A stretch of DNA of 64,000 bases from Maricaulis sp963975345 (GCF_963975345.1 NZ_CAXBGE010000004.1:124001-188000), one strand, 5' to 3'; positions 17,565-26,093 are shown, counted from the stretch's first letter. Made by a program: numbers and translations. Notes: a model not told the origin generated them from the sequence alone.

Positions 17565-18059
17565 ATGTCTGAAGAAGCCCGCTCGCTCGACGACCTCAAG
17601 GTCGTGATGAAAGCAGCCGATGCCGTAAAGGTTGAAGCTGAAACCGCTCCTGTCGAACCTCAGATCGACGCCCTCGGCCGTGCCTACGCCACTGGCAAGC
17701 GCAAGAATGCGATTGCCCGTGTGTGGATCAAGCGCGGTTCCGGCAAGATCACGGTCAATGGCCGCGACCAGGAAACCTATTTTGCCCGCCCGGTTCTGCG
17801 CATGTTGCTGCAGCAGCCGCTCGAATGTGCCGAACGCGTCAACGAGTTTGACGTCATCGCCACCGTCAAGGGCGGCGGTCTGTCCGGCCAAGCTGGTGCT
17901 GTGCGTCACGGCATCTCCAAGGCTCTGACCTATTTTGAGCCAACGCTGCGCGGCGTTCTGAAAGCCGGTGGCTTCATGACTCGCGATAGCCGCGTCGTCG
18001 AGCGCAAGAAATACGGCCGCGCGAAAGCCCGCCGTAGCTTCCAGTTCTCGAAGCGCTAA
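17565..18059 (+). CDS. rpsI: 30S ribosomal protein S9
   Basis: 164 residues: a roughly 35-residue acidic N-terminal extension usual in alphaproteobacteria, then the S9 core (GRAYATGKRKNAIARVWIKRGSGKITVNGRDQETYFARPVLRMLLQQPL, GGGLSGQAGAVRHGISKAL) and the basic tail ending FQFSKR that reaches the P-site. The tail is complete, so this copy is functional. Its last 59 nt plus terminator recur at 19738-19876, bracketing a foreign-looking gene (see repeats). Confidence 0.98.
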   Translation: MSEEARSLDDLKVVMKAADAVKVEAETAPVEPQIDALGRAYATGKRKNAIARVWIKRGSGKITVNGRDQETYFARPVLRMLLQQPLECAERVNEFDVIATVKGGGLSGQAGAVRHGISKALTYFEPTLRGVLKAGGFMTRDSRVVERKKYGRAKARRSFQFSKR

Positions 18060-18124
18060 TCGCACCTGCGATTATCGGCTACAGAATTACGGGCGGTTCC
18101 TTATGGGAGCCGCCCGTTTTTTTG
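18001..18124 (+). repeat. Direct repeat, copy 1: rpsI 3' end plus terminator
   Basis: The last 59 nt of rpsI, the 3' untranslated stretch and the terminator hairpin. It aligns with 19738-19876 across its whole length; the coding part differs at 5 of 59 positions. This copy belongs to the intact rpsI. No homology extends past the T run on the right or before 18001 on the left, so the repeat has fairly sharp ends. Confidence 0.92.
18089..18124 (+). terminator. rpsI intrinsic terminator
   Basis: Stem ACGGGCGGTTCC / GGAGCCGCCCGT (one G-U pair) with a short TTATG loop, followed by seven T. A second, slightly mutated copy lies at 19841-19876. Confidence 0.92.
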
Positions 18125-18256
18125 TTCGTGCTTGCTACTCAACTAGAGCGGTGACCGCCCGTCTTTGAGAGGCCTCACACGCAACCGATGCGGGTTTGAC
18201 TCTCGCCATACGGGAATAGATTGTCTAGCGGGTAGATAGAGCGAGGTGGGGCTGCC

Positions 18257-19618
18257 ATGAAGGATGCAGATTGGAAGTCGGGCTATGTGTTCGGTTTTGA
18301 AGTCCTCGTCGAGGAGTCTGACAGTGGCGATCCGATCATCAATATGTCGAGAACGTCTTTCGATGACAAATACTGGGCATCTATAAGATCAGCAGATGAC
18401 GATATTATGGTTTCATTTATGAATGCTGACGGCATGTTAACCCGGGTGACGAGGTATTCGAGATTACCCTTAGGGGATGTCGATAACTCGATATTTAGGG
18501 AAATTTTCGGCCTTAAAAAGCAAGTCGGATCGTTAGTGGTATTGAAATGGATTGGCGTATTAACGGATCAAGGCAGAGAAGAATGTTGTTCCGCCAATAG
18601 TGACGCGACGAAGCGATGGGACGTAATGCATCGCATTTCCAAGGCTCGGCATTACTTTTTGCCAAAAACATATTTTTCAAAATTGTCTCAACTTGCATTT
18701 GAAGCACGCATAGAAGACGTTGAGATGGATTATGTTTTGAGTTTGACAATTGGAGTGAGAAGTCAAGAAAAATTTGAAGCGGATTTAATCAAATATCTCG
18801 AATCTAAACTGACAGTTGTTGGAGAATGCATAAACAAGATTCATAGTACTTATGCGTCTGGGGCATTAATATATAGTATAAATGGAATTTTTACATTCTT
18901 GAATCGACAGACTTTTAGACATTTCAATGGATCTCCGATTAAAAGATTTGGTGGAGATAGGATATATACGTCTGCGATAAATGATATTGTATTGGATGAA
19001 ATGATATCAGCAAGAATATTTGAAATGAGAGCGAAAGGTCTATTATCATTAAAAATTGAAGTGAATTCAAACAGTAACGAATTTGATTTTGATAAAGAAA
19101 TTAAAACATTGAATCTCGATTATATGAATCGGCGAAATGTGGCTCTAAAAATACTCTTAGAGAACGATGAGTTATTCCGAAATGAATTCTTTAGTAACTC
19201 AAAAATGGATAACCTGCTCCGTGAACAAAGTGATGTTATACTTGATCGGTATAGAACAAATATAGATTTGGGATTTGTTTATACAGGAGTCATTAATTGT
19301 ATTCGTTTAAGAAAAAATCGAATGAAAGAATTGTATCGTAAAAATGAAGAAATTTTAAATAATAGAATAAAAATGTTTGATTTCACATCATTGAGAATCA
19401 CTGAAACGAAAGCTATTGAAGCAAATTTGTTACTTGGTTTATACATGAAACGTTTAACTTTGGTCATGTTGTTCGTGGCGCTAGTTTCAATCTTTTCGGA
19501 ATTTATTCCGAGTGATGTTAAACAGGATGGGTGGGATAATTTGATTAGAATCTGCCAAGATGTTTGGAGCTGGGCCGCTGCCAAGGGGGCATTGTTGCTT
19601 GAAGTCAGTGAGAGATGA
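18257..19618 (+). CDS. AT-rich foreign gene, unknown function, C-terminal membrane segment
   Basis: A 453-residue protein I do not recognise. Base composition is strikingly AT-rich with A/T-ending codons (AAA, GAA, ATA, AAT), unlike every neighbour, so recent transfer is likely. The N-terminal ~130 residues look globular; the middle is helical and charged; residues about 375-395 (NRMKELYRKNEEILNNRIKM) look coiled-coil; one clear membrane helix follows (RLTLVMLFVALVSIFSEF), then ~35 residues. The helix-then-TM end loosely recalls CorA-type topology but there is no G-M-N motif, so this is not a call. It lies alone between two copies of the rpsI 3' end, without integrase or partner gene. Weak RBS (AGGTGGGG). 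Confidence 0.85.
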   Translation: MKDADWKSGYVFGFEVLVEESDSGDPIINMSRTSFDDKYWASIRSADDDIMVSFMNADGMLTRVTRYSRLPLGDVDNSIFREIFGLKKQVGSLVVLKWIGVLTDQGREECCSANSDATKRWDVMHRISKARHYFLPKTYFSKLSQLAFEARIEDVEMDYVLSLTIGVRSQEKFEADLIKYLESKLTVVGECINKIHSTYASGALIYSINGIFTFLNRQTFRHFNGSPIKRFGGDRIYTSAINDIVLDEMISARIFEMRAKGLLSLKIEVNSNSNEFDFDKEIKTLNLDYMNRRNVALKILLENDELFRNEFFSNSKMDNLLREQSDVILDRYRTNIDLGFVYTGVINCIRLRKNRMKELYRKNEEILNNRIKMFDFTSLRITETKAIEANLLLGLYMKRLTLVMLFVALVSIFSEFIPSDVKQDGWDNLIRICQDVWSWAAAKGALLLEVSER

Positions 19619-19737
19619 CCTTATTGCCCTTTCGGATACTTATTGAGGGACCAGTTTTACACTCGCTGCGACATCGCGCGGAGCGGAGGATGCGTTGGTT
19701 GTTGCCGTGGGGGAGCGCGCGACGGTACCAACCGTGA

Positions 19738-19796
19738 AGCGCAAGAAATACGGCCGCGCGGAAGCCCTTCGTAGCTTTCAGTTCTCGGAGCGCTAA
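19738..19796 (+). pseudogene. rpsI 3'-end remnant
   Basis: In-frame copy of the last 19 codons of rpsI ending at the same TAA. Five substitutions change two Lys to Glu and one Arg to Leu in the basic tail that must contact rRNA and tRNA, as expected for a copy no longer under selection. There is no S9 sequence upstream of it, so it cannot encode the protein. Confidence 0.88.
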
Positions 19797-19876
19797 TCGC
19801 GTCTGCGATTATCGGCTACACGATTATCGGCTACACGATTACGGGCGGTTCCTATCGGAGCCGCCCGTTTTGTTTG
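19738..19876 (+). repeat. Direct repeat, copy 2: rpsI 3' end plus terminator
   Basis: Second copy of the block at 18001-18124, 1.6 kb away in the same orientation. It is longer because a 15-bp unit (CGATTATCGGCTACA) is tandemly duplicated at about 19806-19835. The terminator hairpin is kept with small changes (loop shortened, T run broken by a G). The 119 bp between the foreign gene and this repeat show no gene; the 87 bp from here to hdeD hold only its leader. Confidence 0.9.
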
Positions 19877-19963
19877 CGGTGCGACGATATGGCGGCATGA
19901 ATCCCGCTGACGGCGAAGGCGCATCGCGTTACACCGGGGGGCATTCAGCCTCTGGAGGCCCTT

Positions 19964-20533
19964 ATGACCAATGATCTAGACGAAGTCCGCGTGTTCGATC
20001 TCAACCGGCAATGGGGCTGGTTTGTCGGGCTGGGCGCTGTCTTTCTGCTGTTCGGGCTGATCGCTTTCGGCAATCTGTTCGCGGCAACGATGGTTTCGGT
20101 CCTGTTCGTCGGCATTCTGGTCGGTGCGGCGGGGATTGCGTTCCTGGTGCATGCCTTCCAGGTGCGCGGTTGGCAGAATGTGACGTTCTGGGCCCTGAGC
20201 GGCGGCCTCTACACGATCGCTGGCCTGCTCGCCTTCATCAATCCGACCCTGGCCTCGACGGTGATTACTCTGGTGATGGCGGTATCGTTCATGGCGGCCG
20301 GCGCGTTTCGCATCTGGTTCGGCCTGCAGCTGCGCCCCGGACGCGGCTGGCAGCTGATCGCGCTAAGCGGCGCGGTGACCGCCCTGATCGGCCTGATCAT
20401 CGCCTTCAGCTGGCCCGCCAGCGGCTTGTGGCTGCTTGGCCTGATCCTCGCCGTCGATCTGACGGTGCAAGGCGCGGCGATGGTTTTGTTTGGGCTGGGT
20501 TTGCGGCCGGTGCTGCCCGTGGGTGGCGATTGA
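19964..20533 (+). CDS. HdeD-family membrane protein
   Basis: 189 residues forming about six membrane helices in three hairpins, the HdeD/DUF308 repeat pattern: WGWFVGLGAVFLLFGLIAFGN, ATMVSVLFVGILVGAAGIAFLVHAF, WALSGGLYTIAGLLAFINP, and so on. HdeD was named for acid resistance in E. coli but most homologues are uncharacterised inner-membrane proteins. GGAGG lies 8 nt before the ATG. Convergent with phaC. Confidence 0.88.
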   Translation: MTNDLDEVRVFDLNRQWGWFVGLGAVFLLFGLIAFGNLFAATMVSVLFVGILVGAAGIAFLVHAFQVRGWQNVTFWALSGGLYTIAGLLAFINPTLASTVITLVMAVSFMAAGAFRIWFGLQLRPGRGWQLIALSGAVTALIGLIIAFSWPASGLWLLGLILAVDLTVQGAAMVLFGLGLRPVLPVGGD

Positions 20534-20580
20534 GGTTCCGCGCTGCAAGGCAATTGCAGCGCCAGATCCGAATGATCACC

Positions 20581-20656
20581 GTCATCCTGACGTAAGTCAG
20601 GACCTCGATATCATTGAGCTCTAGGGCGTCGAGGTCCTGACTTACGTCAGGATGAC
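20581..20656. repeat. Nested palindrome between hdeD and phaC
   Basis: A perfect 28-bp inverted repeat (20581-20608 with 20629-20656) around a 20-nt loop. Each arm contains its own smaller palindrome, TCCTGAC-GTAA-GTCAGGA, so the DNA or RNA can fold as one long stem or as two adjacent hairpins. Its left arm follows hdeD by 47 nt and its right arm overlaps the last codons of phaC (20647-20656). It likely terminates both convergent genes and has the look of a REP-like dispersed repeat; no second copy was seen in this window. Confidence 0.85.
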
Positions 20657-22713
20657 GAGGTTGGTGTTTTGGCGCGAGGCCTGGTCGGCTTTTTGGCGCC
20701 AGCTTTGGTGGCAGGCTTGGACTTGGCGGCGGATTTTGCCTTTGGCTTTGCTCGCGGTTTCGCCGCAGGCTTTGGCTCTGCTGCGGCTTTCGCCTTTGCC
20801 GTGCCAGCGGGCTTTGCTTTCGCGGCAGCAGCCGGAGCGACCCCTTCAGTCTTCACACCGTCCCCCGCATCGCTCCTGACCAATACATTCTCGCCCGGTG
20901 CGTCGCGGATGACTGTTAGCTTGCCGCTGCCGGGTTGGCGGGCTGCTACATCCTTGCCGGAACGCTGCTTCAGCCAATCGCGCCAGTCGAGCCACCAGGA
21001 TCCGGGATTTTCCTCGGCGCCATCCATCCAAGCTTCGACCGTGTCGGGCAGGGCATCATTGGTCCAGTGTTGGTATTTATTGGCGTCGGGATGGTTGATG
21101 ACGCCGGCGATGTGTCCGGAGCCGGCCATCATGTAGCGCACCGGACCGCCGAATAATTTGGCGCCGCGATAAACCGACGGGTAGGGCGCGATATGATCGT
21201 CGCGTGAGGCCTGCATATAGACCGGCGTCTTGATGTCGCCGAGCGTCAGTTTGACGCCATCGAAGTCCAGCTCGCCCTTGGCCAGCTTGTTGTCGCGATA
21301 CATATTCTTGAGATACCAGAGGTGCAGCGCCTTGGGCATGCGCGTCTGGTCGGCATTCCAGAACAGCAGATCAAAGGCCTGGGGCTGGCGGCCGAGCAGG
21401 TAGTTGTTGACGACGAAGGACCAGACCAGATCGTTTGAGCGCAACAGGTTGAAGGTATCCGCCATGGTGCGGCCGTCGAGCACACCGCCCTGGGCATCCA
21501 TCAGCCGCTCGATTTCCTCGATCCAGACATCATCGACGAACAGCAAGAGCTCGCCGGCGAGTTCGAAATCGGTCTGGGCGGCGAAGAAGGTTGCCGAAGC
21601 GATGCGCTGCGGTTTTCCGGTCGCTTCCAGCCAGGCCAGGGTTGAGGCGAGCAGGGTGCCGCCGACGCAATAGCCGACGGCGTTGACCGACGTCTCACCG
21701 GTGGCGTCCTCGATGGCATCGATCGCGGCGAGCAGGCCCTGGTGCATATAATCCTCGAAGGTCTTGTCCTTCAATTCCTTACCCGGATTGACCCAGGAGA
21801 TCAGGAAGACGGTGAAGCCCTGCTGGGTCAGCCAGCGGATCATCGAATTCTTTTCGCGCAGGTCGAGAATGTAGAATTTATTGATCCATGGCGGCGCGAT
21901 CAGCAGCGGCCGTGCCTTCACGGTCTCGGTGGTTGGGGCGTATTGGATCAGTTCGATGATCTCGTTCTGGAACACGACTTTGCCCGGCGTGGTCGCCAGA
22001 TCGACGCCGACGCGGAACCCGTCCATATCGGTCTGACGCAAGGCGAGGCGGCCACCGCCGCCGGCCTGCAGATCGCCGACCAGGTTTTCGAGCCCCTGGG
22101 TCAGATTGGCGCCATGGGTACGCATCGTTTCGCGCAATACGTCCGGATTGGTCAGGGCGAAATTGGTTGGCGAGAGGGCATCGGTCATCTGTTTGGTCAG
22201 GAATTCGACCTTGCGCTTGGTGCGCTCATCGACGCCCTCGACGCCCTGAACCAGCCCCATCATGAAGTGCTGGTTCATGAGATAGGATTGCTTGATCGCA
22301 TCGAAGACCGGGTTCTCACTCCAGTCATCGCTGCGCCAGCGCTTGTCGCCGGGTTCCGGCTTGATCGACGGCTCGGCGGCGCCGTCAAAGACGCGCTTGG
22401 TCGTCTTGGTCCATAGATCGAGATAGCCCTTGGCCAGCTCGGCTTGGGCTTTCATCATCAGATCGGGCTGATTTGCGATCTGGCCCCAGACTTCCTTGAA
22501 TTCGGGTGCCGAATGGAATGGATCGGCCTGCGGCATCACCGCATCGCCTTCGAGCGCCTTCTGCATCACATTCGACATCAGCTTCTGAGATTGCAGCGAG
22601 GCCTGCATCAAATTGCGCGAAACCGTGTCGAGCGCGTCCAGCTCGGCCGCCGTCATATTGGCCCAGGGATGGATGGGATCGCTCTTGTCGTCGCTGCCGG
22701 ACCCGTTGGACAT
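20647..22713 (-). CDS. phaC: Class I poly(3-hydroxyalkanoate) synthase with Ala/Lys/Pro-rich C-terminal tail
   Basis: Polymerises (R)-3-hydroxyacyl-CoA into storage granules. Residues ~1-600 are a class I synthase: N-terminal domain, then the alpha/beta hydrolase core with the lipase-like box GYCVGGT (nucleophile Cys349), Asp506 in SRDDHIAPYPS and His534 in GSGHIAGVINHP; the 28-residue Asp-His spacing equals that of the Cupriavidus enzyme. At 688 residues it is about 100 longer than usual. The extra end (about 622-688) is a low-complexity basic stretch of repeated Ala-Lys-Pro units similar to the histone-like tail of phasin PhaF. Its last codons lie inside the palindrome at 20581-20656. Fusion of the tail to the synthase is the odd feature. 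Confidence 0.96.
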   Translation of the reverse strand: MSNGSGSDDKSDPIHPWANMTAAELDALDTVSRNLMQASLQSQKLMSNVMQKALEGDAVMPQADPFHSAPEFKEVWGQIANQPDLMMKAQAELAKGYLDLWTKTTKRVFDGAAEPSIKPEPGDKRWRSDDWSENPVFDAIKQSYLMNQHFMMGLVQGVEGVDERTKRKVEFLTKQMTDALSPTNFALTNPDVLRETMRTHGANLTQGLENLVGDLQAGGGGRLALRQTDMDGFRVGVDLATTPGKVVFQNEIIELIQYAPTTETVKARPLLIAPPWINKFYILDLREKNSMIRWLTQQGFTVFLISWVNPGKELKDKTFEDYMHQGLLAAIDAIEDATGETSVNAVGYCVGGTLLASTLAWLEATGKPQRIASATFFAAQTDFELAGELLLFVDDVWIEEIERLMDAQGGVLDGRTMADTFNLLRSNDLVWSFVVNNYLLGRQPQAFDLLFWNADQTRMPKALHLWYLKNMYRDNKLAKGELDFDGVKLTLGDIKTPVYMQASRDDHIAPYPSVYRGAKLFGGPVRYMMAGSGHIAGVINHPDANKYQHWTNDALPDTVEAWMDGAEENPGSWWLDWRDWLKQRSGKDVAARQPGSGKLTVIRDAPGENVLVRSDAGDGVKTEGVAPAAAAKAKPAGTAKAKAAAEPKPAAKPRAKPKAKSAAKSKPATKAGAKKPTRPRAKTPTSSS

Positions 22714-22796
22714 GCCGATTCCTTGTGTTCGAATGGTGACTCAGGAGATGATGAGCGTATAGAAAGCCATACACGCGTCCAGCGTCAGGAGATAGC

Positions 22797-23147
22797 ATGA
22801 CTTCGCCCCTTCGCTTGGCAGTTCTGCCCGTTTTGACATTGTGCTTCGCTGCATGCCTCACAGTCGGGGCATGTACCGCCTTCGAACCGCTGGCCGATCA
22901 AAGCTCGACACCCGACTGGGTCCGCGAACGTATGGTCAATGATGTTGAGGGCCGAGAGGCGCCGCGAACCGTGCCTGCTTATGGTCCGACGGCTCTGGAA
23001 TCGGCTCAGCTCGACAGCAACGCGCGGGCGGTGATGCTGCTGCGTGCGCTCCAGAATGCCGAAATCGCTGTGATTGAGGCCGAGGGCGGGGGCGATGTCG
23101 ATGAATTCGTCGCCGACGGCCGGGCCCGGACCACTCCGCCGGAGTGA
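22797..23147 (+). CDS. Small lipoprotein of unknown function
   Basis: 116 residues with a lipoprotein signal (MTSPLRLAVLPVLTLCFAACLTVGAC; lipobox VGAC, Cys26) and a ~90-residue mature part that is mostly helical and acidic, including DWVRERMVNDVEGREAPRTVPAYGP. Divergent from phaC (84 bp between starts) and 67 nt upstream of glpX. Not recognised; the DWVRERM segment occurs in some short alphaproteobacterial lipoproteins, which is memory rather than a search result. Confidence 0.7.
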   Translation: MTSPLRLAVLPVLTLCFAACLTVGACTAFEPLADQSSTPDWVRERMVNDVEGREAPRTVPAYGPTALESAQLDSNARAVMLLRALQNAEIAVIEAEGGGDVDEFVADGRARTTPPE

Positions 23148-23214
23148 TCCCGCGACATGTTTTACGATAATTCGATGCGCCGCGACGAGCGGACGCGCCA
23201 AAGGAGACGAGAAT

Positions 23215-24171
23215 ATGAGTGATACGCGCGCCTTGAGCAGCCTGGCCTTGATGGCGGTCAATGCCGCCGAATCGGCGGCGATTGCCGCTTCGGCCTGGAT
23301 TGGACGCGGTGAAAAAGAATCGGCTGACCAAGCGGCAGTCGACGCATTGCGCAATGGGCTCAACGCGATGCCGATGCGCGGCCGTATCGTGATCGGCGAG
23401 GGCGAGCGCGACGAGGCACCGATGCTGTTTATCGGCGAAGAGGTCGGCACCGGCGAGGGGCCGGAGATCGATATCGCTCTCGACCCTCTGGAGGGCACGA
23501 CGCTGACGGCTTGGGGCATGAATAATGCGCTGGTCGTGGTCTCCTTCAGCCCGCGCGGTGGTCTGCTCAACGCGCCCGATACTTATATGGACAAGATCGC
23601 GATCGGCCCGGGCATGCCGACCGGCGTGATCGATATCGATGCATCGCCCCAGGATAATGTGATCAATCTGGCCCGCGCCAAAGGCGTGTCGCCCTCGGAA
23701 ATTACCGTCTGCGTGCTCGAGCGCGAGCGGCATCAATACATTGTCGATGGGGTCAAGGCCGTTGGCGGCCGCGTGCGCCTGATCAGTGATGGCGATGTTG
23801 CCGGCATCATGGGCGCAGCGGGGCTCGGCACAGGCGTTGATATGTATATCGGTCGCGGCGGCGCGCCTGAGGGCGTGCTTGCGGCATCGGCGCTGCGCTG
23901 TATTGGCGGCCAGATGCAGGCCCGGCTCTTCTTCCGCACCGATGATGAGCGCGAACGCGCCCGTCGCATCGGCGTCACCGATCTCGACCGCAAATATGAT
24001 CTCGACGGGCTGGCCTCCGGCCATTGCCTGTTCGTCGCCGCAGGCGTCACCGAGGGCGATCTGGTCAATGGCGTGCGCCGCGCGGACGGCCTGGTTCATA
24101 CCCACACACTGGTACTGGATTCCGCGGACCTCTCGGTTCGCCGGGTTCGCAGCGCCCGGCCGGAGGACTGA
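23215..24171 (+). CDS. glpX: Class II fructose-1,6-bisphosphatase GlpX
   Basis: Gluconeogenic phosphatase. 318 residues: AAESAAIAASAWIGRGEKESADQAAVDALRNGLN, MRGRIVIGEGERDEAPMLFIGEEVG (metal site), IALDPLEGTTLTAWGMNNALVV, DMYIGRGGAPEGVLAASALRCIGG and YDLDGLASGHCLFVAAGVTEGDLV. The ATG at 23215 is preceded by AAGGAGACGAG; the longer in-frame start at 23074 would run through the upstream gene. In Caulobacter-like genomes the order is hom-glpX-recJ; hom is not present here. recJ follows after 26 nt. Confidence 0.96.
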   Translation: MSDTRALSSLALMAVNAAESAAIAASAWIGRGEKESADQAAVDALRNGLNAMPMRGRIVIGEGERDEAPMLFIGEEVGTGEGPEIDIALDPLEGTTLTAWGMNNALVVVSFSPRGGLLNAPDTYMDKIAIGPGMPTGVIDIDASPQDNVINLARAKGVSPSEITVCVLERERHQYIVDGVKAVGGRVRLISDGDVAGIMGAAGLGTGVDMYIGRGGAPEGVLAASALRCIGGQMQARLFFRTDDERERARRIGVTDLDRKYDLDGLASGHCLFVAAGVTEGDLVNGVRRADGLVHTHTLVLDSADLSVRRVRSARPED

Positions 24172-24197
24172 TCCCGCAAGGGTCCGGTCAGGATCAT

Positions 24198-26027
24198 ATG
24201 GCAATCGACGCGGATCGTCCGACACAGCCAGAGCCCGCCGCTCTCGAGGCGGCCTTCCTTGGTGTCGAACGCTCGCTGACGGGCCGGCGCTGGATTGCGC
24301 GCGCAGCGGGCGAGGCCGAGATTGTCGCTATTGCGCGACAGCAACAGATTTCCGACAGCCTGGCCCGGGTTCTGGCCGGGCGGGGTGTCGCGCCAGCCGA
24401 GGCGGCGCAATTTTTGCGCCCACGCTTGAAGGACAGCTTTCCCGACCCGGCCAGTTTTCAGGACATGGACAAGGCCGCTGGCCTCGTCTGGGACGCGCTC
24501 GATGCGGGCCAGTCGATTTCGGTTTTCGCCGATTATGATGTCGATGGCGCGACGTCATCGGCGCAGCTGCGCCGCTGGATGCGGGCGGTCGGCTATGAGG
24601 CCGGGCTCTACGTGCCCGACCGGGTCGCCGAAGGGTATGGGCCCAGCGATGCCGCTTTCGACCTCCTGCGCGAGCGGGGCGCCGATCTGGTGATCACGGT
24701 CGATTGCGGCGCCACGTCCAACGGCCCCTTGCAGCATGCCCGCGATATCGGCCTCGACGTGATCGTAATCGACCACCATCTGATGGATGGCGAATTGCCG
24801 CCGACGGCCGCCCTGGTCAATCCCAACCGGCCTGACGACACCTCCGGCTGCGGCCATCTGGCTGCGGCCGGCGTCACATTCGTATTTCTCGCGGCCCTGA
24901 ACCGGGAAGGGCGCCGCCGTGGCCGTTTCGAGGACGCGCCCGAGCCGGATCTGATGCAATGGCTCGATCTCGCTGCGCTGGGCACCATCTGTGATGTTGT
25001 TTCGCTGACCGGGATTAATCGCGCGCTGACGGCCCAGGGCCTCAAGGCTATGGCAAGCTGGCACAATCCGGGCCTGCGGCAGCTTGCGCTCGTCGCGGGC
25101 ATCAAGGACGACACAGCGAGCACCTATCATGCCGGCTTCCTGCTCGGGCCGCGTATCAATGCCGGCGGCCGCGTGGGCCGCTCGGATCTCGGCGCCCGCC
25201 TGTTGGCCAGTGATGATGAGGCGGAAGCCGGGACGATCGCCGCCGAACTCGATGCCCTCAATACCGAACGTCGCGCCATTGAGGCCGAGGTGATGGAAGA
25301 GGCGCTGGCCCAGATCGAACGTCAGGGCCAGGACCGCGCCATACTTGTCGCCTCTGGCGAGGGCTGGCATGCCGGCGTGATCGGCGTCGTCGCCGGCCGC
25401 GTCAAGGAACGTTATGGCAAGCCGGTGATCATTATCGGCCTGGATACCGGCGTTTCACCGGTGCTCGGAAAGGGGTCGGGGCGTTCCGTCGCCGGGGTCA
25501 ATCTTGGCGGCGCCATCTCGGCCGCGCGCCAGGCCGGCCTGCTGATCTCCGGCGGTGGTCACGCCATGGCCGGCGGGCTGACGGTCAATGCCGAGCGCAT
25601 CCACGAGTTGGTCGCCTTTCTCGATGAGCGGCTGGCGCCTGAATTGGCCCAGGCCACCGATGCCATGGCCCTGCGCCTTGACGGGCTGTTGGCGGCCCAG
25701 GGCGTGTCGCCGGAACTGGCCGGCAGCTTCGAAGCGGCGAGCCCGTTTGGCCAAGGCAATTCGGAACCGCGATTCGCCCTGGCTGACCTGCGTGTCAGTT
25801 TTGCCCAGCGTGTCGGCAAGGATCATGTCCGATTCACTCTGGTTGATAGCGGCGGCGCGGCGCTGCAAGGCATCTCATTTCGCTCCGCCGACGGGCCGGT
25901 TGGCGAGGCCCTGCTGGCTGCCGACGAGCGCCGCTGGCACGTCGCAGGCCGTATCAAGCTGGACCAGTGGAATGGCCGCAATCGCGCCCAGTTCCAGCTT
26001 GAGGACATGGCAGCAGCCATTCGCTGA
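24198..26027 (+). CDS. recJ: Single-stranded-DNA-specific exonuclease RecJ
   Basis: 5'-3' ssDNA exonuclease used in recombination and mismatch repair. The 609-residue protein has the DHH-family motifs: ADYDVDGATS (Asp112, Asp114, Asp116), TVDCGATSNG, IDHH (192-194), NPNRPDD, and in DHHA1 GRINAGGRVG and GEGWHAGVIGVVAGRVKERYGKPVI, ISGGGHAMAGGLTV. A C-terminal OB-like part follows. The ATG at 24198 (MAIDADRP) is chosen over an upstream in-frame start at 24024 that lies within glpX. Confidence 0.96.
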   Translation: MAIDADRPTQPEPAALEAAFLGVERSLTGRRWIARAAGEAEIVAIARQQQISDSLARVLAGRGVAPAEAAQFLRPRLKDSFPDPASFQDMDKAAGLVWDALDAGQSISVFADYDVDGATSSAQLRRWMRAVGYEAGLYVPDRVAEGYGPSDAAFDLLRERGADLVITVDCGATSNGPLQHARDIGLDVIVIDHHLMDGELPPTAALVNPNRPDDTSGCGHLAAAGVTFVFLAALNREGRRRGRFEDAPEPDLMQWLDLAALGTICDVVSLTGINRALTAQGLKAMASWHNPGLRQLALVAGIKDDTASTYHAGFLLGPRINAGGRVGRSDLGARLLASDDEAEAGTIAAELDALNTERRAIEAEVMEEALAQIERQGQDRAILVASGEGWHAGVIGVVAGRVKERYGKPVIIIGLDTGVSPVLGKGSGRSVAGVNLGGAISAARQAGLLISGGGHAMAGGLTVNAERIHELVAFLDERLAPELAQATDAMALRLDGLLAAQGVSPELAGSFEAASPFGQGNSEPRFALADLRVSFAQRVGKDHVRFTLVDSGGAALQGISFRSADGPVGEALLAADERRWHVAGRIKLDQWNGRNRAQFQLEDMAAAIR

Positions 26028-26093
26028 AGATTTTTCACATCAGTGGCTTGCCACAAGGCCCGGGCTTACGTATTAGACGGCCCTCATCGCGTT

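Noticed and set aside
18190..18206. tRNA T-arm-like sequence (GCGGG-TTTGACT-CTCGC) between the rpsI terminator and the AT-rich gene, as a possible tRNA attachment remnant
   Set aside because: The loop departs from TTCGAAT, and no matching acceptor or anticodon arm lies upstream; probably chance.
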